Of a DNA stretch of 64,000 bases, positions 28,701-35,976 are shown piece by piece. Under the pieces are notes generated by a model. The model searched no databases, was not told the origin of the DNA, and saw only the letters and a program-made list of their open reading frames with translations. The translations under genes were made by a program, and so were the position numbers. Origin of the DNA: Brachybacterium sp. P6-10-X1 (GTDB taxonomy: Bacteria; Actinomycetota; Actinomycetes; Actinomycetales; Dermabacteraceae); NCBI RefSeq assembly GCF_001969445.1, contig NZ_CP017297.1, forward strand, positions 1,240,001 through 1,304,000, in the 5' to 3' direction. Each line of letters begins with the position of its first letter. Position 1 is the stretch's first letter.

Positions 28701-29664
28701 CCGCCGCGTGCGTCTTTCCGGCCAGGACACGCGGCGCGGCACCTTCGTGCAACGTCACAGCGTGCTGATCGACCACGAGAACGGCGACACCTGGACCCCG
28801 CTGTCGTACCTGTCCGAGGACCAGGCGCGATTCAACGTCTACGACTCCTCGCTCTCGGAGTTCGCGGCGCTGGGCTTCGAGTACGGCTACTCGGTGGAGA
28901 ACCCCGAGTCGCTGGTGCTGTGGGAGGCGCAGTTCGGCGACTTCGTCAACGGCGCGCAGACCATCATCGACGAGTTCATCTCCGCCTCCGAGCAGAAGTG
29001 GGGCCAGAACTCCTCCGTGGTGCTCCTGCTCCCCCATGGGTACGAGGGCCAGGGGCCGGACCACTCCTCCGCCCGCATCGAACGCTTCCTGCAGCTGTGC
29101 GCGGAAGAGAACATGCGGGTGGCGGCGCCGTCCACCCCGGCCAGCTACTTCCATCTGCTGCGCAAGCAGGCGCTGACCGAGCCGAAGAAGCCGCTGATCG
29201 TCTTCACCCCGAAGTCGATGCTGCGCAACAAGGCTGCGGTCAGCCCGGTCGAGGACTTCACCGAGGGCACCTTCGAGCCGGTCATCACGGATACCACCGT
29301 GGACCCCGCGAAGGTCACGAGCGTGGTGCTGGCCTCCGGCAAGGTCTATTGGGACCTGCTCGCCCGCCGCAAGGAGCTCGAGGCCGAGCACGTCGCCATC
29401 CTGCGTCTGGAGCAGCTGTACCCGCTGCCCACCGCCGAGCTCACGGCAGCGCTGGAGTCCTACCCGGACGCCACCCTCACCTGGGTCCAGGAGGAGCCGC
29501 AGAACCAGGGAGCCTGGGGCTTCATGGCCCTGAACTTCGCGGTCGAGGTCGGGCGCACGCTGAAGGTCGTGGCCCGTCCGGCGTCGGCCTCCCCGGCGAC
29601 CGGTTCGAACGCCACCCACAAGGCCGAGCAGGAGGACCTGCTCACCCGCGCCTTCGAGTCCTGA
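25771..29664 (+). CDS. kgd: Multifunctional 2-oxoglutarate dehydrogenase E1/E2 (Kgd/OdhA type)
   Basis: 1297 residues in the actinobacterial arrangement. A short N-terminal segment that recruits partners (NQWLVDALREQWLEEPSSV) is followed by a Pro/Ala/Ser-rich linker (about 50-150), an E2 succinyltransferase-like domain ending TYDHRIIQG (His near residue 398), then thiamine-diphosphate E1 (HRGRLNVLSNL, GDAAFAGQG, NNQIGFTT) and transketolase-like domain. It oxidatively decarboxylates 2-oxoglutarate in the TCA cycle; E3 and lipoyl partners are elsewhere. GTG start at 25771. No lipoyl domain is visible, as usual for this type. Confidence 0.96.
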   Translation: MSQQTQGSGTSEFGPNQWLVDALREQWLEEPSSVDPSWAEYFSSHAEVTPAAPAAQEPAQGASPTSSEQSEDPPQKASEQRSHDQGESAAPASGAADPAPKEADPAPKSTAGPSSKNTAPSAASTPQAASPAASSQRTKESAPVNDESTKAESTKPSVSTTSDRPAKIPTITSQIPAVELSEPEPVKLRGPAAAVVRNMDESLHVPTATSVRDVPVKLLFDNRVVINNHLKRNRAGKVSFTHLIGWAMIEAIGEVTDMNNGFDVDEKGKPLLLKREDINFGLAIDMPRPDGSRGLVVPSIKGAQRFDFLGFWRAYEEVVKKARNGKLTMDDFSGTTVSLTNPGGIGTVHSIPRLMQGQGTIVGVGAMDYPAQFQGASPATLADLAVSKVMTLTSTYDHRIIQGAASGEFLKAIGDKLLGKDGFYDRVFAALRLPYQPIRWVPDNPFKDSKSERLARVMDLIHSYRVRGHLMADTDPLQYRVRTHPDLDVETYGLTLWDLDRIFPTRGLGGKDEMTLRDILGVLRDAYCRTIGVEYMHISDPEERAWLQDQMETPRRPFDKAEHTHIMDRLNAAEAFETFLQTKFVGQKRFSLEGGESVIPMLDTVLHGAAHDGVDEVCIAMSHRGRLNVLSNLAGKSYAQIFQEFEGNYGSNLGSGDVKYHLGTEGQFTSHDGESTRVYLAANPSHLEAVNPVLEGITRAKQDRLERPEEFPVLPVLVHGDAAFAGQGVVTETLNLSELRGYRTGGTVHVVINNQIGFTTLPDSSRSSFYSTDVAKSTQLPIFHVNGDDPEACVRVAEIAFRYRQKFHRDVVIDMQCYRRRGHNEGDDPWMTQPQMYRLIENLPSTRKQYMETLIQRGDLTEDEAEALVRNFQEHLDEAFAATRTDASDADPDASVQGLELPASQRPPADRRAGTDTAVGAGVLERIGEAHGAVPSSFTVHPKLAGVLKRRQQMSTEGKVDWAYGELLAFGSLLMEGRRVRLSGQDTRRGTFVQRHSVLIDHENGDTWTPLSYLSEDQARFNVYDSSLSEFAALGFEYGYSVENPESLVLWEAQFGDFVNGAQTIIDEFISASEQKWGQNSSVVLLLPHGYEGQGPDHSSARIERFLQLCAEENMRVAAPSTPASYFHLLRKQALTEPKKPLIVFTPKSMLRNKAAVSPVEDFTEGTFEPVITDTTVDPAKVTSVVLASGKVYWDLLARRKELEAEHVAILRLEQLYPLPTAELTAALESYPDATLTWVQEEPQNQGAWGFMALNFAVEVGRTLKVVARPASASPATGSNATHKAEQEDLLTRAFES

Positions 29665-29746
29665 TCGGCCGAGGAGGGCCGCGGGTTCGCCCCGGCCCCC
29701 CCCCGCCGCTACAGTTGACGTCCCCGTCCCCGCCCAGGAGGTCCCG

Positions 29747-30391
29747 GTGCAGCCTGCGTCCACCACGTCCGCTTCGGATCCGGCACCCCGGATCCGGATC
29801 ATCGCGCTCGGCGACGAGCTCCTCGCCGGGATCGGTGATGCTCGGGCGCTGGGATGGCTCGGACGAGCCGTCGCCAGCGAGCAGGGGGCGGCCAGCCGGG
29901 TCGACCTCTTCCCCTCGGCCCTGCCCGGGGAGACGTCCGCCTCGCTCGCCGAGCGCTGGGACGCGGAGGTGGAGAGCCGTATGGATCGCACCGCCCAGGC
30001 CGACGGCAGCGTCGACCACCGGGTGGTGCTGGCCATGGGTCGGGCCGACGTCGCCGCCGGGAACTCCCTGGCCCGCTCCCGCCTCAACCTCGCCAAGGTG
30101 CTCGACGGTCTGGAGCGGCAGCGCATCCCGGCCTTCGTCGTCGGGCCCCCGCCGAGCCGGGACCCGGAGCTCACCCCGGCCGTCCGGGAGCTGTCCGGAG
30201 CGTTCGAGGACGTCTGCTCCCGTCGGCGGATCCCCTATGTCGACACCGTCGACGGGCTGATCGGCCACGAGCAGTGGGAGTCCGACCTGTCCCGCTCCCC
30301 CGGCGATCACCCGGGCCAGACCGGCTACGGCCTGATGGCCTGGCTGGTGCTGCACGGCGGCTTCGGCAGCTGGCTGGGCACCTCGTCCTGA
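29747..30391 (+). CDS. SGNH/GDSL-like protein lacking the catalytic serine
   Basis: 214 residues. It begins the family fold with IALGDELLAGIGD, where canonical hydrolases have GDS, so the nucleophile Ser is replaced by Glu. Block III reads GRAD rather than GxND. The C-terminal Asp-His pair is retained (PGDHPGQTGYG). The protein is therefore either not an ester hydrolase or uses another mechanism. GTG start at 29747 has AGGAGG upstream. Alone in its transcription unit, 82 bases after kgd. Compare the canonical SGNH protein at 38004-38657. Confidence 0.75.
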   Translation: MQPASTTSASDPAPRIRIIALGDELLAGIGDARALGWLGRAVASEQGAASRVDLFPSALPGETSASLAERWDAEVESRMDRTAQADGSVDHRVVLAMGRADVAAGNSLARSRLNLAKVLDGLERQRIPAFVVGPPPSRDPELTPAVRELSGAFEDVCSRRRIPYVDTVDGLIGHEQWESDLSRSPGDHPGQTGYGLMAWLVLHGGFGSWLGTSS

Positions 30392-30518
30392 GCCCGGCGC
30401 CGCCCCGTGGACGGCGTGACCTCCACCTCAGCAGGTCACGGGAGACCCGGGCGGCGGGATCGTGGACTCCGCCTGTGGCACAATCATCTGGTCATCCGGG
30501 CGAAGGAAGGAGATCGCG

Positions 30519-30593
30519 ATGAGCAAGCGAGGACGCAAGCGCAAGGCGCGTCGCAAGAACAACGCGAATCACGGCAAGCGCCCCAACAGCTGA
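30519..30593 (+). CDS. 50S ribosomal protein bL37 (24 residues)
   Basis: A 24-codon gene, ATG AGC AAG ... AGC TGA, encoding an extremely basic peptide that starts MSKRGRKRK and ends NHGKRPNS. Strong Shine-Dalgarno AAGGAAGGAG about 7 bases upstream. The ANHGKRPN ending matches the actinobacterial ribosomal protein bL37 as I recall it from mycobacterial ribosome structures. It is followed by a strong terminator and lies next to the sigR/anti-sigma pair. Too short for usual gene callers. Confidence 0.82.
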   Translation: MSKRGRKRKARRKNNANHGKRPNS

Positions 30594-30619
30594 CCGTGAC
30601 GTCGCCGGCGGCGACATGA

Positions 30620-30653
30620 CTGAGGGCCCCTCCCGCGCGGGAGGGGCCCTCAG
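30620..30653. terminator. Strong bidirectional terminator
   Basis: Perfect 34-bp palindrome (17 + 17, GC-rich) between the bL37 gene and the end of the convergent anti-sigma gene. No U-tract. Confidence 0.85.
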
Positions 30654-30698
30654 CCATGTCCGGACCCTGTGGCGGCGAGGTGCCGGCTCCCGGGGCCC

Positions 30699-31019
30699 TC
30701 AGGCGCCCGGGATCTCCCGCCGCGTGCTGCGGGAGGAGATGCGCACGCTGGTGGATCCGTCGGCGTCGGTGGTGCGGGTGACGGAGACGCTGCGGTACTG
30801 CACCGCGATGCGCTCGCGCAGGCCCGACGGGGCCTGGTCGGCGCAGCTGCGGCGCACCAGTTCCTTGATGCGGCGCACCCGCTCCCACTCCTCGGCGCAT
30901 TCCGGGCAGTCCGCGGTGTGTCGCTGCATCCGCTCCACGGTCTCCGGCGGCAGCTCGCCGTCGAGCGCCTCCTCGAGGCCGTAGCGCGGATCGCGCTCGG
31001 GGGTCTGTTCCTGGCTCAT
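30699..31019 (-). CDS. rsrA: Anti-sigma factor, RsrA/ZAS family
   Basis: 106 residues with the zinc anti-sigma motif H34-x3-C38-x2-C41 (HTADCPEC) and a further Cys59. It should bind and silence the adjacent SigR. In Streptomyces RsrA an N-terminal Cys (C11) forms the redox-triggered disulfide; no Cys is present before residue 38 here, so the trigger must differ. ATG 31019 overlaps the sigR stop by 4 bases (ATGA). Confidence 0.9.
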   Translation of the reverse strand: MSQEQTPERDPRYGLEEALDGELPPETVERMQRHTADCPECAEEWERVRRIKELVRRSCADQAPSGLRERIAVQYRSVSVTRTTDADGSTSVRISSRSTRREIPGA

Positions 31020-31720
31020 CGTTCCTCCTCCCGGTCCGTCGATCGGGTCTCATGCGGGGCGTCATCGGCGGCGTCGGAGCCCTCGGCGGCGGTGGCCGCG
31101 GGATCCGCGCGCAGGAAGCCGCTGCGGTAGGCGTAGTCGGAGAGCATCTCGCGCAGCTGGCGGCGCCCTCGGTGCAGGCGGGACATCACGGTGCCGATAG
31201 GGGTGTCCATGATCTCCGCGATCTCCTTGTAGGCGAAGCCCTCCACGTCCGCGAGGTACACCGCCATCCGGTAGTCCTCGCGCAGCTCGCCCAGCGCGTC
31301 CTTGACCGCGGAGTCCGGCAGATGGTCCAGCGCCTCGGTCTCCGCCGAGCGCAGGCCGCTGCTGGTGTGCGAGCCGACCTCCGCCAGCTGCCAGTCCTCG
31401 ACCGTGTCGGTCCAGGCCTCCTTGGGCCGACGCTGCTTCTTGCGGTACGTGGTGATGAAGGCATTGGTCATGATCCGGTACAGCCAGGCGCGCATGTTCG
31501 TGCCGGGCGTGAAGCGGCCCCGGGCCCGGAAGGCCTTCATGAAGGTCTCCTGGACCAGGTCCTCCGCATCATGCGGATTGCGGGTCATGCGGAGCGCGCC
31601 GCCGTAGAGGGAGTCCAGGTGGGACAGGGCCTCGGTCTCGAAGTCGAAGTCCTCGGCACCGGGGCTGCCCTGGTCCGGGAGGCCCGCATCGGGGCTCGGG
31701 GCGGAATCTGTCTGCGTCAT
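31016..31720 (-). CDS. sigR: ECF sigma factor SigR/SigH (thiol-oxidative stress)
   Basis: 234 residues. Sigma region 2 ([33 protein letters not shown]) and region 4 ([26 protein letters not shown]) are intact and closely resemble the SigR/SigH group controlling thiol homeostasis. ATG 31720 has GGAG 5 bases upstream. An in-frame ATG at 31780 would add 20 residues; Streptomyces makes an unstable longer SigR isoform from such an upstream start, so both may be used. Operon with rsrA. Confidence 0.93.
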   Translation of the reverse strand: MTQTDSAPSPDAGLPDQGSPGAEDFDFETEALSHLDSLYGGALRMTRNPHDAEDLVQETFMKAFRARGRFTPGTNMRAWLYRIMTNAFITTYRKKQRRPKEAWTDTVEDWQLAEVGSHTSSGLRSAETEALDHLPDSAVKDALGELREDYRMAVYLADVEGFAYKEIAEIMDTPIGTVMSRLHRGRRQLREMLSDYAYRSGFLRADPAATAAEGSDAADDAPHETRSTDREEER

Positions 31721-31897
31721 CGCGCTCCAACCTACGCCAGGCACGCCGCCGACGGGGCGCGCGAGCGTCGCTGTGGTCATCCGTCCTCCGTCCGTGCTCT
31801 CCGAAACTCTCTGAACCGATCTGTCGGTCCGCCCCCGCCGACGGCACCGTCCGCGATCGTTCACGGCGGGCCGACCGGGACCGGATCCGTCCCGTGC

Positions 31898-31924
31898 AAC
31901 GTCCAGGGCGGTCTCGTTGTTCCC
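31898..31924 (-). promoter_or_regulatory. SigR-dependent promoter of the sigR operon
   Basis: Minus-strand GGGAAC (31924-31919), exactly 18 bases, then GTT (31900-31898). This matches the SigR/SigH consensus GGGAAY-N18-GTT and predicts positive autoregulation, as known for this family. It lies about 178 bases upstream of ATG 31720. Confidence 0.75.
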
Positions 31925-31931
31925 TGCGCGG

Positions 31932-31937
31932 TAGTCT
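31932..31937 (+). promoter_or_regulatory. Predicted -10 for the DoxX-like/aroA/rsgA genes
   Basis: TAGTCT on the plus strand, about 68 bases before the ATG at 32005 and only 8 bases from the -35 of the opposing SigR promoter, so the two promoters nearly back onto each other. Confidence 0.45.
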
Positions 31938-32004
31938 GGACGCCGGTGATCTGCTGCAGACGGCAGCACCGCAGATTCGCACCCGTTCAGAACGTGAGGA
32001 CACC

Positions 32005-32571
32005 ATGGCCCTGGTCCGACGCATCGCCCGTCCCCTGCTCGCCGCCCCCTTCGTCGTCGAAGGCGTGCGCACCGCTCTGCGCCCCGAGCGCGAGATCGAT
32101 GTCTACCCCCAGGCGTTCGAGGCGGCCGATTCCAACCTCGCGAAGTCCTCCGCGCCCGGGTTCCTCGACGCGCGCACCATCGTCCGCGCCTCGGGGGTCG
32201 TCGCCGCCGGCGTCGGCGTGCTCTACGCGGCGAACCGGTGCCCCCGGGCCGCGGCGGTCGCCCTGTTGGCGACCACGTCCGTCGGCTGGGCGGGCCGCAA
32301 GAAGGTCTGGGAGCTGCGCGGCGAGGAGCGCACCCAGGAGATCCTGGCCATCCTCACCGACGCCGGGCTGCTCGGCGGATTGCTGCTGGCCGTGGTCGAT
32401 CACGACGGCAAGCCCTCGCTCGGCTACCAGGTGAACCAGTTCGTCGAGCGCAGCCAGAAGAAGGCCGCCGCCAAGCAGCGCGAGCTGGAGAAGAAGGCCG
32501 ACAAGGTCGAGAAGAAGGCCAAGGGCGCCGTCGGCACCGCGCAGAAGCAGCTCGCCGCGAAGGCAGGTTGA
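32005..32571 (+). CDS. DoxX-family membrane protein
   Basis: 188 residues starting [20 protein letters not shown], the usual start of actinobacterial DoxX-like proteins. About four hydrophobic segments are followed by a lysine/glutamate-rich cytoplasmic tail (residues about 150-188) likely to be helical. Function in this family is poorly defined; some members take part in thiol or oxidative stress complexes, which would fit the neighbouring sigR. Ends 6 bases before aroA. Confidence 0.75.
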   Translation: MALVRRIARPLLAAPFVVEGVRTALRPEREIDVYPQAFEAADSNLAKSSAPGFLDARTIVRASGVVAAGVGVLYAANRCPRAAAVALLATTSVGWAGRKKVWELRGEERTQEILAILTDAGLLGGLLLAVVDHDGKPSLGYQVNQFVERSQKKAAAKQRELEKKADKVEKKAKGAVGTAQKQLAAKAG

Positions 32572-32577
32572 CGCCCG

Positions 32578-33906
32578 GTGGTCTCCGAGGTGCTGTGGAC
32601 CGCGCCGGTCGCCGACGGGCCCGTCGACGCCCTGGTGCGGATCCCGGGGTCGAAATCCCTGACCGCTCGGTGGATGCTCCTGGCCGCCGCCGCGGACGAG
32701 CCCTCCGAGCTCCGAGGAGCGCTGGTCTCCCGCGACACGCGGCTGATGCGGGACGCGCTCGAGCGCCTCGGCGCCACCTTGGAGGTGCGCGAGGACTCGT
32801 TGCACGTCACGCCCCTCCCCCCTCCGACGGAGCACCCGTCGGAGCCGGTCGAGATCCACACCGGCCTGGCCGGCACCGTGATGCGCTTCGTGCCGTTGCT
32901 CGCGGCCCTGCATCACGGTGACGTGCGCTTCACCGGCGACGAGGCCGCTCTCGTCCGCCCCATGGGACCGGTCATCGAGGTGCTGCGCAACCAGGGCGTG
33001 GAGGTCACCGAGCACGGGGAGGCGGGCCATCTCCCGCTGACCGTGCACGGGACGGGACACCTCCGGGGCGGCCGGGTCGAGGTCGACGCCTCCGCCTCCA
33101 GCCAGTTCGTCTCCAACGCGCTGCTGGTGGCCGCCCGCGGCGATACCGACCTCGAGCTCGTGCACACCGGCACGGTCCTGCCCTCGCTGCCGCACATCGA
33201 CATGACGTTGGCGACGCTGCGGCAGGTGGGCATCGACGGCGCGCATCATGTCGACGCCGACGGCCACCACAGCTGGACCGTGCCCCGCGGACCGATCTCC
33301 GCGGTGGCCATGGTCATCGAACCGGATCTGTCCAATGCGGGACCCTTCCTGGCCGCCGCGATGGCCACCGGCGGCACCATCGCCGTGGACGACTGGCCCG
33401 AGGAGACCACCCAGCCGGGGGACGCCTATCGGGAGCTGCTGAGCCGCATGGGCGGCGAGGTCTGGCGCGAGGAGGGCACGCTGTGCGTGCGCGGGACCGG
33501 CGAGCTGCACGGGATCGACGCCGACCTCTCGGCCGTCGGTGAGCTGACTCCCACGATCGCGGCGCTCGCGACGCTGGCCGATTCCCCCTCCCGCCTGCGC
33601 GGTGTGGGACATCTGCGCGGACACGAGACCGACCGGCTGAAGGCGCTCGCCACGGAGCTGACCAAGGTCGGGGCCCGCACCCTGGAGCACGAGGACGGCC
33701 TGGAGATCCATCCCGGCCCGCTGCTCGGCGGGGTGTTCGAGACCTACGAGGACCACCGCCTGGCCACGGCCGCGGCAGTGATCGGGCTGCGGGTGCCGGA
33801 TCTGCGCGTGGTCAACATCGCCACCACGCAGAAGACCTTGCCGGATTTCGTGGGGATGTGGCTGTCGATGCTGCACACCGAACCACCGGAGGGCGGCCAG
33901 GCGTGA
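32578..33906 (+). CDS. aroA: 3-phosphoshikimate 1-carboxyvinyltransferase (EPSP synthase)
   Basis: 442 residues. Substrate-binding motifs IPGSKSLTARWMLLAA near the N-terminus, GLAGTVMRF, and the later RGVGHLRGHETDRLKAL are all in place. Catalyses the sixth shikimate-pathway step toward aromatic amino acids. GTG start at 32578, 6 bases after the DoxX-like stop. Its stop overlaps the rsgA GTG by 4 bases. The aroA-rsgA-hisN order next to sigR is conserved in actinomycetes. Confidence 0.96.
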   Translation: MVSEVLWTAPVADGPVDALVRIPGSKSLTARWMLLAAAADEPSELRGALVSRDTRLMRDALERLGATLEVREDSLHVTPLPPPTEHPSEPVEIHTGLAGTVMRFVPLLAALHHGDVRFTGDEAALVRPMGPVIEVLRNQGVEVTEHGEAGHLPLTVHGTGHLRGGRVEVDASASSQFVSNALLVAARGDTDLELVHTGTVLPSLPHIDMTLATLRQVGIDGAHHVDADGHHSWTVPRGPISAVAMVIEPDLSNAGPFLAAAMATGGTIAVDDWPEETTQPGDAYRELLSRMGGEVWREEGTLCVRGTGELHGIDADLSAVGELTPTIAALATLADSPSRLRGVGHLRGHETDRLKALATELTKVGARTLEHEDGLEIHPGPLLGGVFETYEDHRLATAAAVIGLRVPDLRVVNIATTQKTLPDFVGMWLSMLHTEPPEGGQA

Positions 33907-34994
33907 GACGGTCCGCCCGCGACTACGACGAGTCCGACGTCCGCGTCCGGCCCAGCCGTCGCGGGTCCCGGCCGCGGACCAAGGACCGCCCCCGCCACGA
34001 GGACGCCATCACCGCGCGCGTGGTCTCGGTCGATCGCGGGCGCTGGCACACCGTGGTCGACGCCGGCACGGACGAGGAGCGCACGGTCATCGCGATGCGC
34101 GCCCGGGAGCTGGGGCGCTCCCCCGTCGTCCCCGGCGACCTGGTGGGGCTGGTGGGTGACACCTCCGGGCGCGACGGCTCGCTCGCACGCATCGTGCGGA
34201 TCCGCGAGCGCAGCTCGTTCCTGCGCCGCAGCGCCGATGACGACGACGCCACCGAACGTCCGCTCGTGGCCAACGTCGACCTGATGGTGATGGTCACGGC
34301 GGTCGCGGACCCGGAACCGCGCGGCGGCATGATCGACCGCTGCCTCGTGGCCGCCTACGTCGCCGGTGTCGACACCCTGTTGGTGCTGACCAAGGCCGAT
34401 CTCCGCTCCCCCGAGGAATTCCTGCGCACCTATGCCCCGCTGGGTCTCGAGCACGTCGTCACCGCCGTGGAGGGCGGCACTGCGGCGGAGCGCGGCGGGG
34501 GCGTGGCCGACAGCGGTGGCGCAGGCACGGGGATCCGAGGGCTCGAGGAGCTGCGGCGACGCCTGGCGGGACACGTCAGCGTCCTGGTGGGGCACTCCGG
34601 CGTGGGCAAGTCCACGCTGCTGAACGCCCTGGTGCCGGGTACGGACCGCGCCACCGGCGTGGTCAACGACGTCACCGGCCGCGGCCGGCACACCTCCTCC
34701 TCGGCCCTGGCGATGCAGTTGCCGCAGGACGACGGCTGGGTCATCGACACCCCCGGGGTGCGGTCCTTCGGCCTGGGCCACGTCGACCCCGAGGAGCTGC
34801 TGGAGGCCTTCACGGACCTCGCCGCCCTGGCCGAGTCCTGCCCGCGGGGCTGCACCCATCTGGAGACCGCCCCGGACTGCGCCCTGGACGACCTCGTGGA
34901 CGCTGGGGACGCCGGCAGCGCGGGCCCCGTGCGCCTGGCGTCCTACCGTCGCCTCGCCGTCACGCTGCGACGGAACGATCCCTGGGAGCTGTGA
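33903..34994 (+). CDS. rsgA: Ribosome small-subunit GTPase RsgA
   Basis: 363 residues, circularly permuted GTPase. OB-fold N-terminus, then G4 (TKAD), G1 P-loop GHSGVGKST and G3 DTPGVRSF in the permuted order, and a C-terminal zinc knuckle CPRGCTHLETAPDC. It assists late maturation of the 30S subunit. The GTG at 33903 within GTGA is the coupled start; the frame extends 15 codons upstream inside aroA but that start would be less likely. Confidence 0.95.
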   Translation: MRRSARDYDESDVRVRPSRRGSRPRTKDRPRHEDAITARVVSVDRGRWHTVVDAGTDEERTVIAMRARELGRSPVVPGDLVGLVGDTSGRDGSLARIVRIRERSSFLRRSADDDDATERPLVANVDLMVMVTAVADPEPRGGMIDRCLVAAYVAGVDTLLVLTKADLRSPEEFLRTYAPLGLEHVVTAVEGGTAAERGGGVADSGGAGTGIRGLEELRRRLAGHVSVLVGHSGVGKSTLLNALVPGTDRATGVVNDVTGRGRHTSSSALAMQLPQDDGWVIDTPGVRSFGLGHVDPEELLEAFTDLAALAESCPRGCTHLETAPDCALDDLVDAGDAGSAGPVRLASYRRLAVTLRRNDPWEL

Positions 34995-35036
34995 GCGGGG
35001 CCCGCGTCGCTGCCCGTCCACGTCGCCGGATCACTC

Positions 35037-35042
35037 TAGGGT
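35037..35042 (+). promoter_or_regulatory. -10 element of hisN (leaderless)
   Basis: TAGGGT followed by GGGCCC and the ATG at 35049; predicts transcription from the start codon. Confidence 0.55.
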
Positions 35043-35048
35043 GGGCCC

Positions 35049-35843
35049 ATGTCCAGTCGTTATGCCGATGATCTGCGCTTGGCCCATGTGCTCGCCGATG
35101 CCGTGGACCAGCTGACCATGTCCCGCTTCAAGGCGCAGGACCTCGAGGTCTCCACCAAACCCGATCTCACCGAGGTCACCGACGCCGACACGGCCGCCGA
35201 GCAGCTCGTGCGCTCGCAGCTGGCCCGGTCCCGCTCGCGGGACCAGGTGATCGGCGAGGAGTTCGGGTCCACCGGCGCCTCCCCCCGCCAGTGGGTGATC
35301 GACCCGATCGACGGCACCAGCAACTTCGTCCGCGGCGTGCCGGTGTGGGGCACTCTCATCGGTCTGATCGAGGACGGCCGTCCCGTCGTCGGCCTGGTCT
35401 CGGCCCCTTCGCTCTCGCGGCGCTGGTGGGGCGGCGAGGGCGTCGGCTCGTGGACGGGCTCCCGCATCAACAGCGCCTCCCGTCTCGCGGTCTCCCAGGT
35501 CCAGGAACTGGATCAGGCCTCCCTGTCCTACTCCTCCCTGCACGGCTGGGCGGATCACGACCGCCTCCCCCAGATGCTGAACCTCATGCAGCGCTTCTGG
35601 CGCACCCGGGCATACGGCGACTTCTGGTCCTACATGCTGGTGGCCGAGGGGGCCGTGGACGCGGCCTGCGAGCCCGAGCTGGCGCTGCACGACATGGTCG
35701 CGCTGGTCCCCATCGTCACCGAGGCCGGGGGCCGCTTCACTTCCCTGGGCGGCGAGGACGGACCCTTCGGCGGCAGCGCGGTGGCCACCAACGGGCATCT
35801 GCACGAGGAGATCCTCGAGGCGCTCGCCCCGCGGGAGTTCTGA
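35049..35843 (+). CDS. hisN: Histidinol-phosphatase, inositol-monophosphatase type
   Basis: 264 residues. The metal-binding signatures GEEFG, WVIDPIDGTSNF and the second-site EPELALHDMVAL identify the IMPase superfamily, and sequence plus context with aroA-rsgA identify the actinobacterial HisN. It removes phosphate from histidinol phosphate in histidine synthesis. A role on inositol phosphates cannot be excluded from sequence alone. Confidence 0.88.
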   Translation: MSSRYADDLRLAHVLADAVDQLTMSRFKAQDLEVSTKPDLTEVTDADTAAEQLVRSQLARSRSRDQVIGEEFGSTGASPRQWVIDPIDGTSNFVRGVPVWGTLIGLIEDGRPVVGLVSAPSLSRRWWGGEGVGSWTGSRINSASRLAVSQVQELDQASLSYSSLHGWADHDRLPQMLNLMQRFWRTRAYGDFWSYMLVAEGAVDAACEPELALHDMVALVPIVTEAGGRFTSLGGEDGPFGGSAVATNGHLHEEILEALAPREF

Positions 35844-35927
35844 ACGACGCCACCGAACGCGCGGGGCGGCGCACGCCGTCGGGGCCGGGCGCCGCGGACC
35901 CTGGATCAGGTCGTGCCTCCAGATCGG

Positions 35928-35933
35928 TAGACT
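35928..35933 (+). promoter_or_regulatory. Predicted -10 of the phosphofructokinase gene
   Basis: TAGACT, 43 bases before the ATG at 35977, in a 133-base gap. Confidence 0.5.
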
Positions 35934-35976
35934 CGAGGCATCGCAATCCCCGACCTGTGAAGGAAATCGCCTCCTC

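Noticed and set aside
25774-30174. Long minus-strand open frame opposite kgd
   Set aside because: Antisense shadow of the 2-oxoglutarate dehydrogenase gene; repetitive Val/Gly/His/Leu composition without motifs.
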